Source: Pinibacter aurantiacus (GTDB lineage Bacteria; Bacteroidota; Bacteroidia; Chitinophagales; Chitinophagaceae). From it: a stretch of 64,000 nucleotides of DNA. The translations under genes and the position numbers were made by a program. Shown here in pieces: positions 51,511 to 61,748 of this stretch. Position 1 is the first letter of the stretch, and each line of letters starts with the position of its first letter. The stretch spans positions 186,001 through 250,000 of the forward strand of contig NZ_JAHSPG010000003.1 of assembly GCF_019130065.1 (NCBI RefSeq). The letters run 5' to 3'. The notes below the pieces were generated by a model that saw only the letters and a program-made list of their open reading frames with translations, searched no databases and was not told where the DNA came from.

Positions 51511-53103
51511 TTAGTAGCCTGAGTTTTGATGAAGATTGGTGTTTGCAATGATCTCTGCAGCAGGGATCGGGAAAACCGCATATTTGCTATCAACCGATTT
51601 ACCTTCTGCTACGCCGCCTTTCCACGGCCACACATAATCGCCACCGGTAAATTTGCCGTAACGGATCAGATCTGTTCTTCTGAAACCTTCCCAGTATAGC
51701 TCGCGGCCTCTTTCATCCAAAATTTCATCGAGCGTGTAAGAAGCTTTGTTGCCGCTGGTATTGCCATAAGCACGTTCGCGCAGTTTGTTGATGTACGTAT
51801 TTGCTGTTGCATCATCGCCACCGGCGCCTCCACGCTTCACCGCTTCAGCGTATACCAGATACATTTCAGCCATGCGGAACAAAGGAAAATCTGTATTGCA
51901 TAATACACCGTTTGGAGAATAAGGTGTTTGGCCCGTTGATGTCAGGTTGCTGAATTTAAACACACTCAAACCCTGTGTAAAATCAAGCACGTCGTTAATG
52001 TCTGCTTGTGCACCTGCGAAGATGGCGCGTTTGTCGCCACTTTGGTTATTAAACAATGCAGGCAGATTCTTTGTGCTTCTGTTACCCAGCCATCCACCAC
52101 TTGGTATGCCATAGTTTGCTTTATCATCGCCTGAATTGCCATGTGCAGAACAGATCAGGAATGTTGTGCCGCCATAGTTTTGAGCGCTTGTTGCATCGTA
52201 GTCAATTGATAAAATCACTTCCGGATTGTTATTATCATTATCGCTCAGGAACAAATTTTTGTAAGGTGTTTTTAACGAAAAACTTTTATCGCCTATCACC
52301 TTTGATGCATAGGTTACAGCATCTGTGTATTTGCCACTTCCCTTTCCTAAATACGTTTCAGCATTCAGGTACATGCGTGCCAGCAACGCCCATGCTGCGG
52401 CTTTCGTTACGCGATTGTAGGCAACGGCGTGCGGAGCAGGCAATGTCGCATCAATATCTTTCAACTCAGATTCTATGTACGCAAACAAGTCTTTCGCCTG
52501 TATCTGCGGAGGCACCGAACCTATCTGGTCTTTCTCTGTTGCAAACGGTGGATTTTTGAAAAGATCCATCAGCACCCAATATTGATACGCTCTAAGAAAA
52601 CGAGCTTCTGCACGGTATTGCTTAACACTGTCCGCGGACTGGCCTGTAATGCCGCGAGCCGCCAATTTTTCATCTGAAGATTCTCTGATGAATTCGTTGC
52701 ACACCGCCACCTGGAACAAACTTCTCGCATACAAGAAACGAATCAAATCGTTACTTGATGTCCACGTAATGTTATGAAAGCTTTGCAAATTCGCATCGTT
52801 CCATGCGCAGATGGCTTCGTCTGTGGTAAGCTCCTGCATGTTCCAGTAAGCTCTTACAAAATCAGCGGTTCCGGGATCGGAAAGGCCGGACACGTTTACG
52901 TCTGACAAGCCCGCCCCCTGGCTGCTGGTTAATGCATAGCTACCGTAAACCTTTGCCAGTACGGCTTTGTAGCCGTTTACGGTGGAGTACTGCAAATTCG
53001 ATGTGGTTGAATTCGGTGGCTGCAGGTTCATATCTTTTGAACAGGACGCAAAGCAGGCAACCACTGCAACTCCCGTGAATATGTTGGAAAATATATTGTT
53101 CAT
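51511..53103 (-). CDS. SusD/RagB family nutrient-binding lipoprotein
   Basis: 530 residues. Lipobox 'GVAVVACFASC' (about 11-21). The SusD-like N-terminus, TPR-like scaffold ('EARFLRAYQYWVLMDLFKNP', about 166-185) and C-terminal RagB domain ('LDEILDERGRELYWEGFRRT', about 476-495) are clear. It forms the lid over the SusC channel and binds oligosaccharides. It starts 29 nt after the SusC gene. Confidence 0.95.
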   Translation of the reverse strand: MNNIFSNIFTGVAVVACFASCSKDMNLQPPNSTTSNLQYSTVNGYKAVLAKVYGSYALTSSQGAGLSDVNVSGLSDPGTADFVRAYWNMQELTTDEAICAWNDANLQSFHNITWTSSNDLIRFLYARSLFQVAVCNEFIRESSDEKLAARGITGQSADSVKQYRAEARFLRAYQYWVLMDLFKNPPFATEKDQIGSVPPQIQAKDLFAYIESELKDIDATLPAPHAVAYNRVTKAAAWALLARMYLNAETYLGKGSGKYTDAVTYASKVIGDKSFSLKTPYKNLFLSDNDNNNPEVILSIDYDATSAQNYGGTTFLICSAHGNSGDDKANYGIPSGGWLGNRSTKNLPALFNNQSGDKRAIFAGAQADINDVLDFTQGLSVFKFSNLTSTGQTPYSPNGVLCNTDFPLFRMAEMYLVYAEAVKRGGAGGDDATANTYINKLRERAYGNTSGNKASYTLDEILDERGRELYWEGFRRTDLIRYGKFTGGDYVWPWKGGVAEGKSVDSKYAVFPIPAAEIIANTNLHQNSGY

Positions 53104-53132
53104 TTCTTTTTCGTTTAATGATTAGCAAAAAA

Positions 53133-56105
53133 TTAAAACTGCAGATTGATGCCCAAAATGTAAGTGCGTGGACGTGGATATAAGTTGTTGTCATATCCTC
53201 CGGAAATTTCAGGATCGAGGCCAGTGTATTTTGTTACGGTAAATACATTCTGGCAGTTTGCACGTACAGTCATGTTCATACGGTTGTTAAACACTCTGCC
53301 GATCTTGTAGCTAACACCAAGGTTATCCATTTTAAGGAACGAAGCATTTTGAACGTAATAGTCTGAGTGCGTTTGACCATCCACAAATCCTGTGTACAAA
53401 ACATCCGTCGTGCTGTTGCCAAGATATCCAAGCGGATTGATGATGTTTTTCTGAAGACCCAAACCAGCAGCCACGTTGTTGTACATGTAGTTGCCAATGT
53501 TCGCACGCAATGTTGTGCTCAAGGTCCATTTGCGATAGTTGAAGTTTGTAGTGAAACCCATGATCCATTTAGGGAACGGCGTTTTGTAGCGGTAGTAATC
53601 GCTTTGATTGATCACGTTGTCGCCATTTTTATCTTCGTACACACCTTCAACAGGCTTACCTTCTTTACTATAAAGTTGTCTCCAAACGTAGAATGCACCG
53701 GGGCTGTAACCAACAGAATTTATTTGCACTCCATTGCCATAAAGATTTCCTGCGAAGCTTGAATCTTTCGATGCGGTAAGGTTAGTGATTTTAATATCGT
53801 TGTAAGCCACGTTGAAATTAACATCCCAGCTGAAATCTTTTGTTTTAACAGGAGTCGCGCCAATAGTAAGTTCTACGCCTTTGTTCTCTACGTTTCCTAC
53901 GTTGGTAAGCAATTCACTTCCAAAGTTGGAACCTGCGGGAACAGGAATTTTGTTCAACAGGTCCTTTGTTTTTTTGAAATAAAAATCAAGACTACCGGTA
54001 ATGCGATTGTTCAGGAAACCATAATCCAGACCTGCATCGTAGCTTGCTGTTTGCTCCCAGCGAATGTTTGGATCAACGGCTGTAGGTGTGGCCATGTTGA
54101 TGTAAGTGCCGTCTACTTTTACCATTGAGCTGTTATCGCTCGTTCCAAATACAAGTTGGTAAGGATAGTTGTCTATACCATCCTGGTTACCCGTGATACC
54201 ATAGCTTAAGCGAAGATTCAGATCAGAAACGGCTTTTGAGTTTTTAAGAAATTCTTCCTGTGCCATGCGCCATGTGAATGCGGCAGAAGGGAAAACGCCC
54301 CATCTGTTTTCTTTTGCAAATTTTGAAGAACCGTCTGTTCTCAAAGACGCAGCAAGAATATACTTTGTGTTGTAAGTGTAGATCAATCTTCCGTAGTAAG
54401 AAAGAATCGTATTCTCAGGCTTAGCAAAAGGATATTTCTGTTCTGTGCCCGGAATAATATTGCCGTTCGCTCTTACGCTTGGATAGTTGTAGTTGGTAGA
54501 ATTGTTATTGTAGTAACCATAACCCGCAGTAGCATTGATGGTACTTTTGATGGACGCGAGATCTTTTGTGTAGTTGAAATAAAACTCCAGCATTTTATTG
54601 CTGATCTTGTTTTTGTACTGATTGTTCTGGCCGCTGTCAAGATAGTTCTGAGCAGCATAAGCAGGCACTTTCACTGTTCCTTTTCCTTCACCCACGTCAT
54701 ATCCAAGGTTTAGGTTGGCATGTAATTCAGGAAGAAAGTGAAATGAATAGTCAAACTGCGCATTGCCAAAACTTCTTTGCACATTACTGTTGTTGTTGTA
54801 CAGTTCCAGTAATGAAACAGGGTTACGTGTTGCCAGTTTGTTAAGCGATGTTACACCCTGGTCAGTTGTTTCCCACTCAAAGTAGTTGCCGTATTTGTTG
54901 TTGGTATAAACGGGTTGAGTTGGGTCAAATTGTACTGCCGCCGCTATGGCTGCGTTGTTGGCAAATCTCGTTTTGCTCACTGCACCTTTCAGGTTCAGGT
55001 CAATTTTTAAATGATTGTCAAACAAGCGCGGGCTGAGGCTGATAGCCGCTGTTCCGCGTTCAAGTTTGTCTGTTTTCAAAATACCCTGTTGATTCAAATA
55101 ACCTGCGGATACACGAACCGGCAAGGCTTTGGAACCACCAACAACACTAATGTTATTATCTGTTCCAATGGCAGTTTGGTAAATTTCTTTTTGCCAGTTG
55201 GTATTTGCTTTACCCATTAAAGCCTTTTGTGGAGCAGTTCCTAAAGAATCAACATAGCCTCGGAATTGTGCTGCCGACAATACGTCCACATACTTGCTGA
55301 TCGTTCCCGCAGAAACCTGTGAGCTAAAGTTGTATGTTGGTTTGCCTGCCCTTCCTTTTTTAGTGGTAACAATGATTACACCGTTGGATGCACGTGAACC
55401 GTAGATGGCTGTTGAAGCTGCATCTTTCAATACAGTAAAGCTTTCGATGTCATTTGGATTCACCAAACTCAAAGGATTTGAAGTGCCGTAAATGTTGGTA
55501 TTGCTTAAAGGTAATCCGTCAATTACGAGCAATGGATCATTGCTCGCATTAAGAGAAGCTCCGCCGCGAATACGGATCTGCACTGCAGAACCCGGCGCAC
55601 CACCAGCTGTTGTGATGGACACACCTGCTACTTTACCGGCAATCAATTGCTCGGGCGTAACAATTACACCCGTTTGAAAATCTTTTGAGGTAACAGTGCT
55701 GATCGCTCCTGTCAATTCTTTTTTCTTTTGTGTACCATAACCAATTACCACTACATCTGTTAATGCAGTGCCAAGTGATTTCATGGTGATATTCATTGCG
55801 CTGCCGGCTTTTATTTCCTGGTTCTCATACCCAATGGAAGACAGCACCAGCGTTGCATTGTCGGGCACGGTAAGCGAGAACGCACCGTTCATATCGGTTT
55901 GTGTTCCTCCCTGAGCATTCTTAACTTTTACAGATACGGAGGGAACCGGTTCTCCTTTTTCGTTCTTAATGGTTCCTTTCACAGTTGTTTGTGCAAGCGC
56001 TACTATTTGTACACAACAAATAATAACTGCTAAGATCACCGGCTTTAGTGAGTGCAATCCTCTCCTTCTTCCGGTGTGCATCGTTTTGGCGTTTGTTACA
56101 TGCAT
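53133..56105 (-). CDS. SusC/RagA TonB-linked outer membrane receptor
   Basis: The start is taken at 56105 (MHVTNAKTMHTGRRRG), giving 990 residues; in-frame alternatives lie 11 codons upstream and 8 codons downstream. Signal segment 'PVILAVIICCVQIVALAQ'. The carboxypeptidase-like domain ('VKGTIKNEKGEPVPSVSVKV') and the plug ('TAIYGSRASNGVIIVTTKKG', about 230-249) match the SusC signature, and the barrel ends in 'TYILGINLQF'. It imports glucan oligosaccharides with TonB energy. First of the SusC-D-E run; a CTAAG-type repeat lies between it and the GH31 gene. Confidence 0.95.
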   Translation of the reverse strand: MHVTNAKTMHTGRRRGLHSLKPVILAVIICCVQIVALAQTTVKGTIKNEKGEPVPSVSVKVKNAQGGTQTDMNGAFSLTVPDNATLVLSSIGYENQEIKAGSAMNITMKSLGTALTDVVVIGYGTQKKKELTGAISTVTSKDFQTGVIVTPEQLIAGKVAGVSITTAGGAPGSAVQIRIRGGASLNASNDPLLVIDGLPLSNTNIYGTSNPLSLVNPNDIESFTVLKDAASTAIYGSRASNGVIIVTTKKGRAGKPTYNFSSQVSAGTISKYVDVLSAAQFRGYVDSLGTAPQKALMGKANTNWQKEIYQTAIGTDNNISVVGGSKALPVRVSAGYLNQQGILKTDKLERGTAAISLSPRLFDNHLKIDLNLKGAVSKTRFANNAAIAAAVQFDPTQPVYTNNKYGNYFEWETTDQGVTSLNKLATRNPVSLLELYNNNSNVQRSFGNAQFDYSFHFLPELHANLNLGYDVGEGKGTVKVPAYAAQNYLDSGQNNQYKNKISNKMLEFYFNYTKDLASIKSTINATAGYGYYNNNSTNYNYPSVRANGNIIPGTEQKYPFAKPENTILSYYGRLIYTYNTKYILAASLRTDGSSKFAKENRWGVFPSAAFTWRMAQEEFLKNSKAVSDLNLRLSYGITGNQDGIDNYPYQLVFGTSDNSSMVKVDGTYINMATPTAVDPNIRWEQTASYDAGLDYGFLNNRITGSLDFYFKKTKDLLNKIPVPAGSNFGSELLTNVGNVENKGVELTIGATPVKTKDFSWDVNFNVAYNDIKITNLTASKDSSFAGNLYGNGVQINSVGYSPGAFYVWRQLYSKEGKPVEGVYEDKNGDNVINQSDYYRYKTPFPKWIMGFTTNFNYRKWTLSTTLRANIGNYMYNNVAAGLGLQKNIINPLGYLGNSTTDVLYTGFVDGQTHSDYYVQNASFLKMDNLGVSYKIGRVFNNRMNMTVRANCQNVFTVTKYTGLDPEISGGYDNNLYPRPRTYILGINLQF

Positions 56106-56138
56106 ATATGACAAGATTAAAAATTGTTTTAGACTCAA

Positions 56139-56330
56139 ATACTTACCACTAAGGCACTAAGGCCACTAAGTTTCACTAAGAAATACTTCTGTTTTAGCGT
56201 ACATTTATTTCACCATTAAGACACCAATCGCATTGCGCTTCACTAAGAAAGTGGGCCAACACAAAACTTAGTGTTACTTAGTGCCCTTAGTGCCTTAGTG
56301 GTGAAACGGAGGCTCAGCCTCTATTTGCTG
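56139..56330. repeat. ACTAAGGCACTAAGG-type inverted repeat
   Basis: 'CACTAAGGCACTAAGGCCAC' (56149-56168) pairs with 'GTGCCCTTAGTGCCTTAGTG' (56281-56300). The same family recurs at 60901-60940 and 61087-61110 on the other side of the regulator gene. Confidence 0.7.
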
Positions 56331-58781
56331 TTACATTACAATCTTCATTTCCCCGCTTTCATTCCTGAACACCGTCATCTTCACCTTACATCCATCTGCA
56401 TTTGAAAACGTTCCCTGCGGGTCAAATTTCGAAATGGCAGACAAGAACGAAATGCTTCCATCCTGCAATGAATAATTTGTTCCGTTCACTTTAATATTTC
56501 CCAGCCCATCAAAACCATGCAATATCAACGCGATGTTTTTAAATGAAGAGGCAGCTTTACCTTCGGCTTTGTTCATCACAATTGTGTTGGTTGCAGGATC
56601 ATAAGTCATCGAGCGTTTGTAAAAGCTGCCTGCTTCATAATCATAAGTTGTTCCATCGTCTTCATAATACACGAAAGTGTTGGGTACAGATCCTTTGTAA
56701 ACGTGGATGCTCAGTGTATCGGTTGGTTTTTCTACTGTTGATTGTATTAAGGATTGCATCGGTATAATGCTGCTTTCTTTAACATACACCGGCAACTTCT
56801 GTATAGTGAGTTCTTCAATTTTTTCTTTGCCACCACTCTCTTCGGCATCGTTGTACAAGTTGTACCATTTGCCTTTCGGGAAATAAATTTTCATAAAATC
56901 TTTTCCGCTCTCTACCGGTGCCACAAGAAATGATTTACCAAACGTGAACTGGTTCTGAAAAACAGGCTCATAAATTTTTGAATCGTGTGTGTAGTCGATG
57001 GCGAGAGAACGCACCACCGGCAAACCATCTTGTGAAGCTTCATAAAAAGTTGAATAGAGGTAGGGCAACAACTTGTAGCGAAGGCTAATGTAGTTGCGGG
57101 AAATTTCCAACACTTCTTCGCCAAAGGCCCACGGTTCCGACGATTTTGTATTCAACTGCGTATGGTTTCTGAAATACGGAATGAACGCGCCAAGCTGCAT
57201 CCAGCGCGTATACAAACCCACAGAAGGATTGCCTGTAAAACCGCCGATGTCCATGCCTGTAAACGGCACGCCGCTCAAGCCTAAACTATTCAGCAAACGA
57301 ACGCCTGCCAGCATGTGATCATCTTCTGCCCTATTGTCTCCCGTCCATATCGCAGTGTAACGTTGCAAACCTGCAAAGCCCGCTCTTGTTAAGATGAAGG
57401 GACGTTTGTTTAAAATCGCTCTTGCGCCTTCGTAACTTGATCTCGCCATTTGCAAAGCATAAACATTGTGCGCCTGCAAATGCGTGGTTGGATGACTGTC
57501 GTAATTGAACAACACATTATTGGGCATCTTTTGTCCCCAGGTGGAAATTTCGTTCATGTCGTTCCAAATGCCGGAAACGCCGGTGTTTGTTAAGTATTTC
57601 AATTCGCCTTTCCACCAGTTGCGGCCTTTCTCGCTTGTAAAGTCGGGGAAGTGACACCAGCCCGGCCAAACCTGTCCGGTGTAGTTTTGCCCGTCGGAAT
57701 ATTTAATGAACACGTCATTTTTCAAGCCGCTTTCATAAGCTTCGTAACCTTTCTCCACTTTTATGCCGGGGTCTACAATTACCGTGGTTTTAAAACCCAT
57801 CGATTGCAATTTTTCGTTCATTGCTTTGGGGTCCGCAAAACGTTCTTTGTTCCAGGTAAACAGCTTGTAGTTTTCCATGTAATGGATGTCAAGCGTAATG
57901 CCGTCTGCCGGTATTTTCTTTTCACGCAAGGTTTGGGCAATTCTTAACACCTCGGTATCAGGATAGTAACTGTATCTGTTTTGCTGATATCCGAGACTCC
58001 ACAACGGCGGCAGTTGCATGCGGCCAGTAAGCGAAGTGTAAGATGAAATGATGTCCGCTACTTTTTTATTGTAAATGAAATAATAATTGAGCTCGCCACC
58101 TTTCGCGCTAAAGGATGAAAAGCGATCGTTGCTGGCGCCGAAATTGAAATCAGTTTCATAGGTATTATCGAGGAAAATACCATAATTCAACCCATGATGG
58201 ATGCCGATGTAAAATGGAATGCTTGCATACAGCGGGTCCTGGTTTGCCGCATAACCGAAAAAATCTGAGTTCCAGTTGGTGTAGCCAAAACCTCTTCTGT
58301 CAAGGTTACCGGTTTTCTCGCCCAGCCCAACAAATCTTTCACCTTCCTGCATTTTCTTGTAGTCCGTTACCTCCGTGCCTATCCAGGAAGATGTCAGCCC
58401 CTTTTCATCTTCATTGATCAACTCTCCCGCCGGCGTGTAAAACGCCACAGAAAAAGGATTTTTTCCAATAACCGCTTTTAAAGAATCGGTCGAGATTACT
58501 ATTTCGTTGCTGTTTTGCGTAATGGTAGATTTTGTTTCAACTGGTTTTGCAATGACCGCGTAAGAAAAATCATCGGCCAGTTGCTGGTTATTTAATCTTA
58601 CCCTGATGATCGACGGGCTGTAAACCGTCACATTTGCTTCGCCATTTTCCAGGGTTATTTTTACTTCCTGTGCTTTTATTGAAGCAGATTTAATTTTACC
58701 CGCCCGCATCACGGTATTCTGGGCAAATGAGCAAATGCTCATTGCACATGCAGACATTAAAAAAAATGTTCTTTTGTTCAT
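56331..58781 (-). CDS. GH31 family alpha-glucosidase
   Basis: The start is taken at 58781 (MNKRTFFLMSACAMSICSFA, signal peptide), giving 816 residues. The nucleophile segment 'GIWNDMNEISTWG' (about 408-420) and the acid/base segment 'IWTGDNRAEDDHM' (about 476-488) are those of GH31 alpha-glucosidases. Barrel regions 'GITLDIHYMENYKLF' and 'GLSGVPFTGMDIGGFTGN' also match. It releases glucose from imported oligosaccharides, in the periplasm or at the envelope. It lies upstream of SusC on the same strand. Confidence 0.94.
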   Translation of the reverse strand: MNKRTFFLMSACAMSICSFAQNTVMRAGKIKSASIKAQEVKITLENGEANVTVYSPSIIRVRLNNQQLADDFSYAVIAKPVETKSTITQNSNEIVISTDSLKAVIGKNPFSVAFYTPAGELINEDEKGLTSSWIGTEVTDYKKMQEGERFVGLGEKTGNLDRRGFGYTNWNSDFFGYAANQDPLYASIPFYIGIHHGLNYGIFLDNTYETDFNFGASNDRFSSFSAKGGELNYYFIYNKKVADIISSYTSLTGRMQLPPLWSLGYQQNRYSYYPDTEVLRIAQTLREKKIPADGITLDIHYMENYKLFTWNKERFADPKAMNEKLQSMGFKTTVIVDPGIKVEKGYEAYESGLKNDVFIKYSDGQNYTGQVWPGWCHFPDFTSEKGRNWWKGELKYLTNTGVSGIWNDMNEISTWGQKMPNNVLFNYDSHPTTHLQAHNVYALQMARSSYEGARAILNKRPFILTRAGFAGLQRYTAIWTGDNRAEDDHMLAGVRLLNSLGLSGVPFTGMDIGGFTGNPSVGLYTRWMQLGAFIPYFRNHTQLNTKSSEPWAFGEEVLEISRNYISLRYKLLPYLYSTFYEASQDGLPVVRSLAIDYTHDSKIYEPVFQNQFTFGKSFLVAPVESGKDFMKIYFPKGKWYNLYNDAEESGGKEKIEELTIQKLPVYVKESSIIPMQSLIQSTVEKPTDTLSIHVYKGSVPNTFVYYEDDGTTYDYEAGSFYKRSMTYDPATNTIVMNKAEGKAASSFKNIALILHGFDGLGNIKVNGTNYSLQDGSISFLSAISKFDPQGTFSNADGCKVKMTVFRNESGEMKIVM

Positions 58782-59203
58782 TACCTTCCAATAGCTCCAT
58801 GCAAATACATTACTTCCCATAAGGTCAGATAGATTACTTTTTAAGTGAATGTGAAAATTGAGTGAATTGTGTTGTTGTGGAAAATGAAAAACCGGAATGG
58901 AATCCGTTCATTGTGCCCAGGTCAGAGTTAACCTGTTTTGTAAAATGACAACAAGATAGTTCTACTTCGCAGCTAATTATTTTCATACAACAAGCAATTT
59001 CAAACCAGCGGTAACCAATAGCCGGTTTCTAATTTCTGATCAAAGAAAGGGTTGTTGATAAATGGGAACAATTAATACAGGTGTTGTATAGAAAATATAG
59101 GTCTTTTTAAGGCCTTTTAGAATTTCAATAATTTGATATTCAGCAAATTGATAACGTATTGAAAATTATTTAATATCAACGCTTTTCGGGTTAATTTCGA
59201 GTT
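58782..59203. other. Intergenic region between regulator and GH31 gene
   Basis: AT-rich; no gene and no clear promoter consensus were found. It probably holds the promoter of the GH31-SusC-SusD-SusE-GH13 run. Confidence 0.4.
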
Positions 59204-60820
59204 TTAAACGGTGCTGATTGACATAATTTTAGCCTCAAACTCTTCATTTGGAACGAGTGATTTGTTCCTGATTTTTGTCTTGTAGGCGTAAATGGTGTTA
59301 ACAGAGTATTGAAGTATCTGGGCAATTTTTTCATTGTCGTGAATGCCCATTCTTATGAGGGCAAAAATTCTAAGGTCGGTATTGAGCAATTCGTTGTCTC
59401 GAAGAACTATTTTATCCTCGTCTTTAAACATGGAGTTGTAAACGTTCACAAAGTTTGGAAAGAGCTTCAGGAAAACTTTGTCGAAGTCTTTCAGCAAATC
59501 CTCACGTTCTTTTTTGGGATTAATATTTCCAACAATATATTTCACCTCGTCATGTTTCTTTTCGGCGATTTTTTGTTCGAGGGATTTTTTCAGGCGCTCC
59601 AGTTTGGAGAAAAAGTCGGAGTCCATATTAAAAAAGTACCCGATGTACTCCTCTTTGATCTTGTTGGCTTCTTCCAGTTTTGTGTTGGCTTCCTCCAGCT
59701 TGGCATTTATTTCCTGCTGCATGCGGTGCGCTTCGGTAATTACTTTTTGTGCCTGCTTCAATTTTTTCATTTGCTTCAGGATGATCACCACCGAAGTGGC
59801 AAGCAAAATCACAAACAGGGTCACAATACCGGCGTAGTGCAATAAAATGCGGCGCTGCGTTTCTACATTATTGATCTTTTCAGCGTCTATTAATGAAACG
59901 ATGGTGCTCATTTGCACCTTTCTTTGCCTTGCTCCATAAAAATCCGCGTTGGCAACCGCACTTTCTATAAACAGCGAGGCCATCTTTACATCTCCTTTTT
60001 TATACAAGAGCTGGGCAAGATTGAAGACAGCAACTGTTTCTTTAGTGGAAGATTTTATGTCTGCAATGGCAGCTTTTATCAAAAGATCGATGGCCTTATC
60101 CGGCTGGCCATTCTCAAAATATATGCCGCTCAATGTCGAAGCCGTTACCGCATATTGGTGAAAAGGCAGGTTGGTGGCCAATAACTTTTCAAAACTTGCC
60201 GTGCCTGCTGCCATGTTGCCGGACTTATAATTTCTCAAACCGGTGTAGTAATTGTATTCAAAACTTTCGTGCGCATAATATTGCAAGGCCGAATCGATGT
60301 AGCGGTTGCCTTTGATATCGTAGTCCGGCGAATAATGCGGATCTGCAATGTAACCGGCAATGTCATAATAATAACGGCCCATGAGGGTATAATACTCTGC
60401 CTTTACTGTTGGGCTTTTTAACTGAATGCTTACTGTATTCAGCGTATCCAAAGTCTCCTTGAACATGCCAGACGACAATAATATAAATGCCATCTTGAGT
60501 TTTGCAGAAGTGATCTTTTCCGGGTCATGCAGATCTGCAGCTAAGAACTGAAGCTTTTTAGCGTATGCAAAAGCGGAGTCGTATTTAAATATGCGATACT
60601 GATTATATAATTGAAGATTGATGGCAAACCGAACTTCATTGTTGGAAGCAGTGTCAAGTTGTTTTTTCAATCCACTTATTTCTGTGACTTTGGCAGAATC
60701 GTAAGTGGCGCTGGACGTAATAACAGATTTCAATTCATCTAAAAGAGCAGATGTACTATCAGCGGCATAGCAAAACCGGTTTGTCACAAACAACAAGAAC
60801 ACAATCGGAAGATATCTCAT
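59204..60820 (-). CDS. DUF6377-type membrane regulator with TPRs and C-terminal HTH
   Basis: The start is taken at 60820 (MRYLPIVFLLFVTNRFCYA, signal peptide), giving 538 residues; a longer frame upstream runs into a repeat. Order: periplasmic TPR-like helices (about 45-310), one membrane span ('GIVTLFVILLATSVVIIL', about 330-347), a coiled coil ('AHRMQQEINAKLEEANTKLE'), then a LuxR-like helix-turn-helix ('DNEKIAQILQYSVNTIYAYK', about 500-519). This domain layout suggests that a periplasmic sugar signal is passed to a DNA-binding domain, like SusR. It is upstream of the glucan genes on the same strand. Confidence 0.85.
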   Translation of the reverse strand: MRYLPIVFLLFVTNRFCYAADSTSALLDELKSVITSSATYDSAKVTEISGLKKQLDTASNNEVRFAINLQLYNQYRIFKYDSAFAYAKKLQFLAADLHDPEKITSAKLKMAFILLSSGMFKETLDTLNTVSIQLKSPTVKAEYYTLMGRYYYDIAGYIADPHYSPDYDIKGNRYIDSALQYYAHESFEYNYYTGLRNYKSGNMAAGTASFEKLLATNLPFHQYAVTASTLSGIYFENGQPDKAIDLLIKAAIADIKSSTKETVAVFNLAQLLYKKGDVKMASLFIESAVANADFYGARQRKVQMSTIVSLIDAEKINNVETQRRILLHYAGIVTLFVILLATSVVIILKQMKKLKQAQKVITEAHRMQQEINAKLEEANTKLEEANKIKEEYIGYFFNMDSDFFSKLERLKKSLEQKIAEKKHDEVKYIVGNINPKKEREDLLKDFDKVFLKLFPNFVNVYNSMFKDEDKIVLRDNELLNTDLRIFALIRMGIHDNEKIAQILQYSVNTIYAYKTKIRNKSLVPNEEFEAKIMSISTV

Positions 60821-61157
60821 ATTAGCAGTTCGGGTGAATTTTCTGGTTGCTAAGAAACAACATATTTTGATATGTAAGGCGACTCGCTTCGCTCGAATCT
60901 TTACCACTAAGTCACTAAGGCCACCAAGTTTCACTAAGAAGTTGATTTAAAAAGTAACTTTGAAGAAAGATGAGCGTCATAGTTTTCATTAAACATGGCG
61001 AACTGCGAAAAAAGAATTTGCCTTTTTATAAAAAATGTCCCCCCTATTTAATCTCTATTCCTTTTAACCGTTTTAGTGAAGCTCGTGCCCTTAGTGCCTT
61101 AGTGGTAAAATAGCAATGGTATAATCTTTGCCTTTATAACACAAACAATACAACCAA
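60821..61157. repeat. Divergent spacer with ACTAAG-type inverted repeat
   Basis: 'CACTAAGTCACTAAGGCCAC' (60905-60924) pairs with 'GTGCCCTTAGTGCCTTAGTG' (61085-61104). A AATCTTTG -7-like box near 61123-61130 may drive the porin-like gene. Confidence 0.6.
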
Positions 61158-61748
61158 ATGCAAACCAAAGTAACCTATATCCTGCTGGCATGCATACTGA
61201 GTATACTATCCGTTACCACGCATGGGCAGGGAGTTCAGTTTGGCATTAAAGCCGGGGCCAACATTACCAAAGTAACAGGACAATCCTTTAAGGACGAATT
61301 CAATTATGGTTACCAGACAGGGCTTTTTGGCGTTATCAATTTCTCAGAAAAGTGGGGCATTCAACCTGAGCTGCTCTTCAACCAATATGGCGCAAAGGTT
61401 GCCGAACAACCGAGCGACGTTTACGATCCAAACAATTTTAAGGATGTAAAGCTTAATTATCTCTCTGTACCTGTCTTGCTCAACTACAACGTTATAAAAC
61501 CACTGACATTGCAAGGCGGCTTGCAAGCCGGTATTTTAACGAACAAGAACGAGCATCTTACTCAAACCATCGAGAATGCTTTTAAGGGCGGGGATTTGAG
61601 TCTTTTATTGGGCGTTCAACTCAATATTGCAACTTTCAAAGTATCCGGCAGATGGTACACAGGTTTGAACAATATCAACAACACTTCAAAGCCTGAAGAC
61701 TGGAAAAATACAGGATTCCAGGTGAGCTTGGGCTGGCGTTTTTTGTAA
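61158..61748 (+). CDS. Outer membrane beta-barrel (porin-like) protein
   Basis: 196 residues. A signal peptide (to about residue 24, 'THGQ') is followed by the OMP_b-brl_2 pattern: 'GVQFGIKAGANITKVTG' (about 25-41), 'LFGVINFSEKWGIQPELLFN' and 'LNYLSVPVLLNYNVIKPLTL'. It ends 'NTGFQVSLGWRFL' with an aromatic terminus as in barrel proteins. The small 8-strand-like size suggests a structural or binding protein rather than a wide pore. Its relation to the nearby glucan locus is unknown. Confidence 0.88.
   Translation: MQTKVTYILLACILSILSVTTHGQGVQFGIKAGANITKVTGQSFKDEFNYGYQTGLFGVINFSEKWGIQPELLFNQYGAKVAEQPSDVYDPNNFKDVKLNYLSVPVLLNYNVIKPLTLQGGLQAGILTNKNEHLTQTIENAFKGGDLSLLLGVQLNIATFKVSGRWYTGLNNINNTSKPEDWKNTGFQVSLGWRFL

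Noticed and set aside
59309-59845. 178-codon plus-strand frame
   Set aside because: Antisense shadow of the DUF6377 regulator, which has a complete and recognisable domain order.
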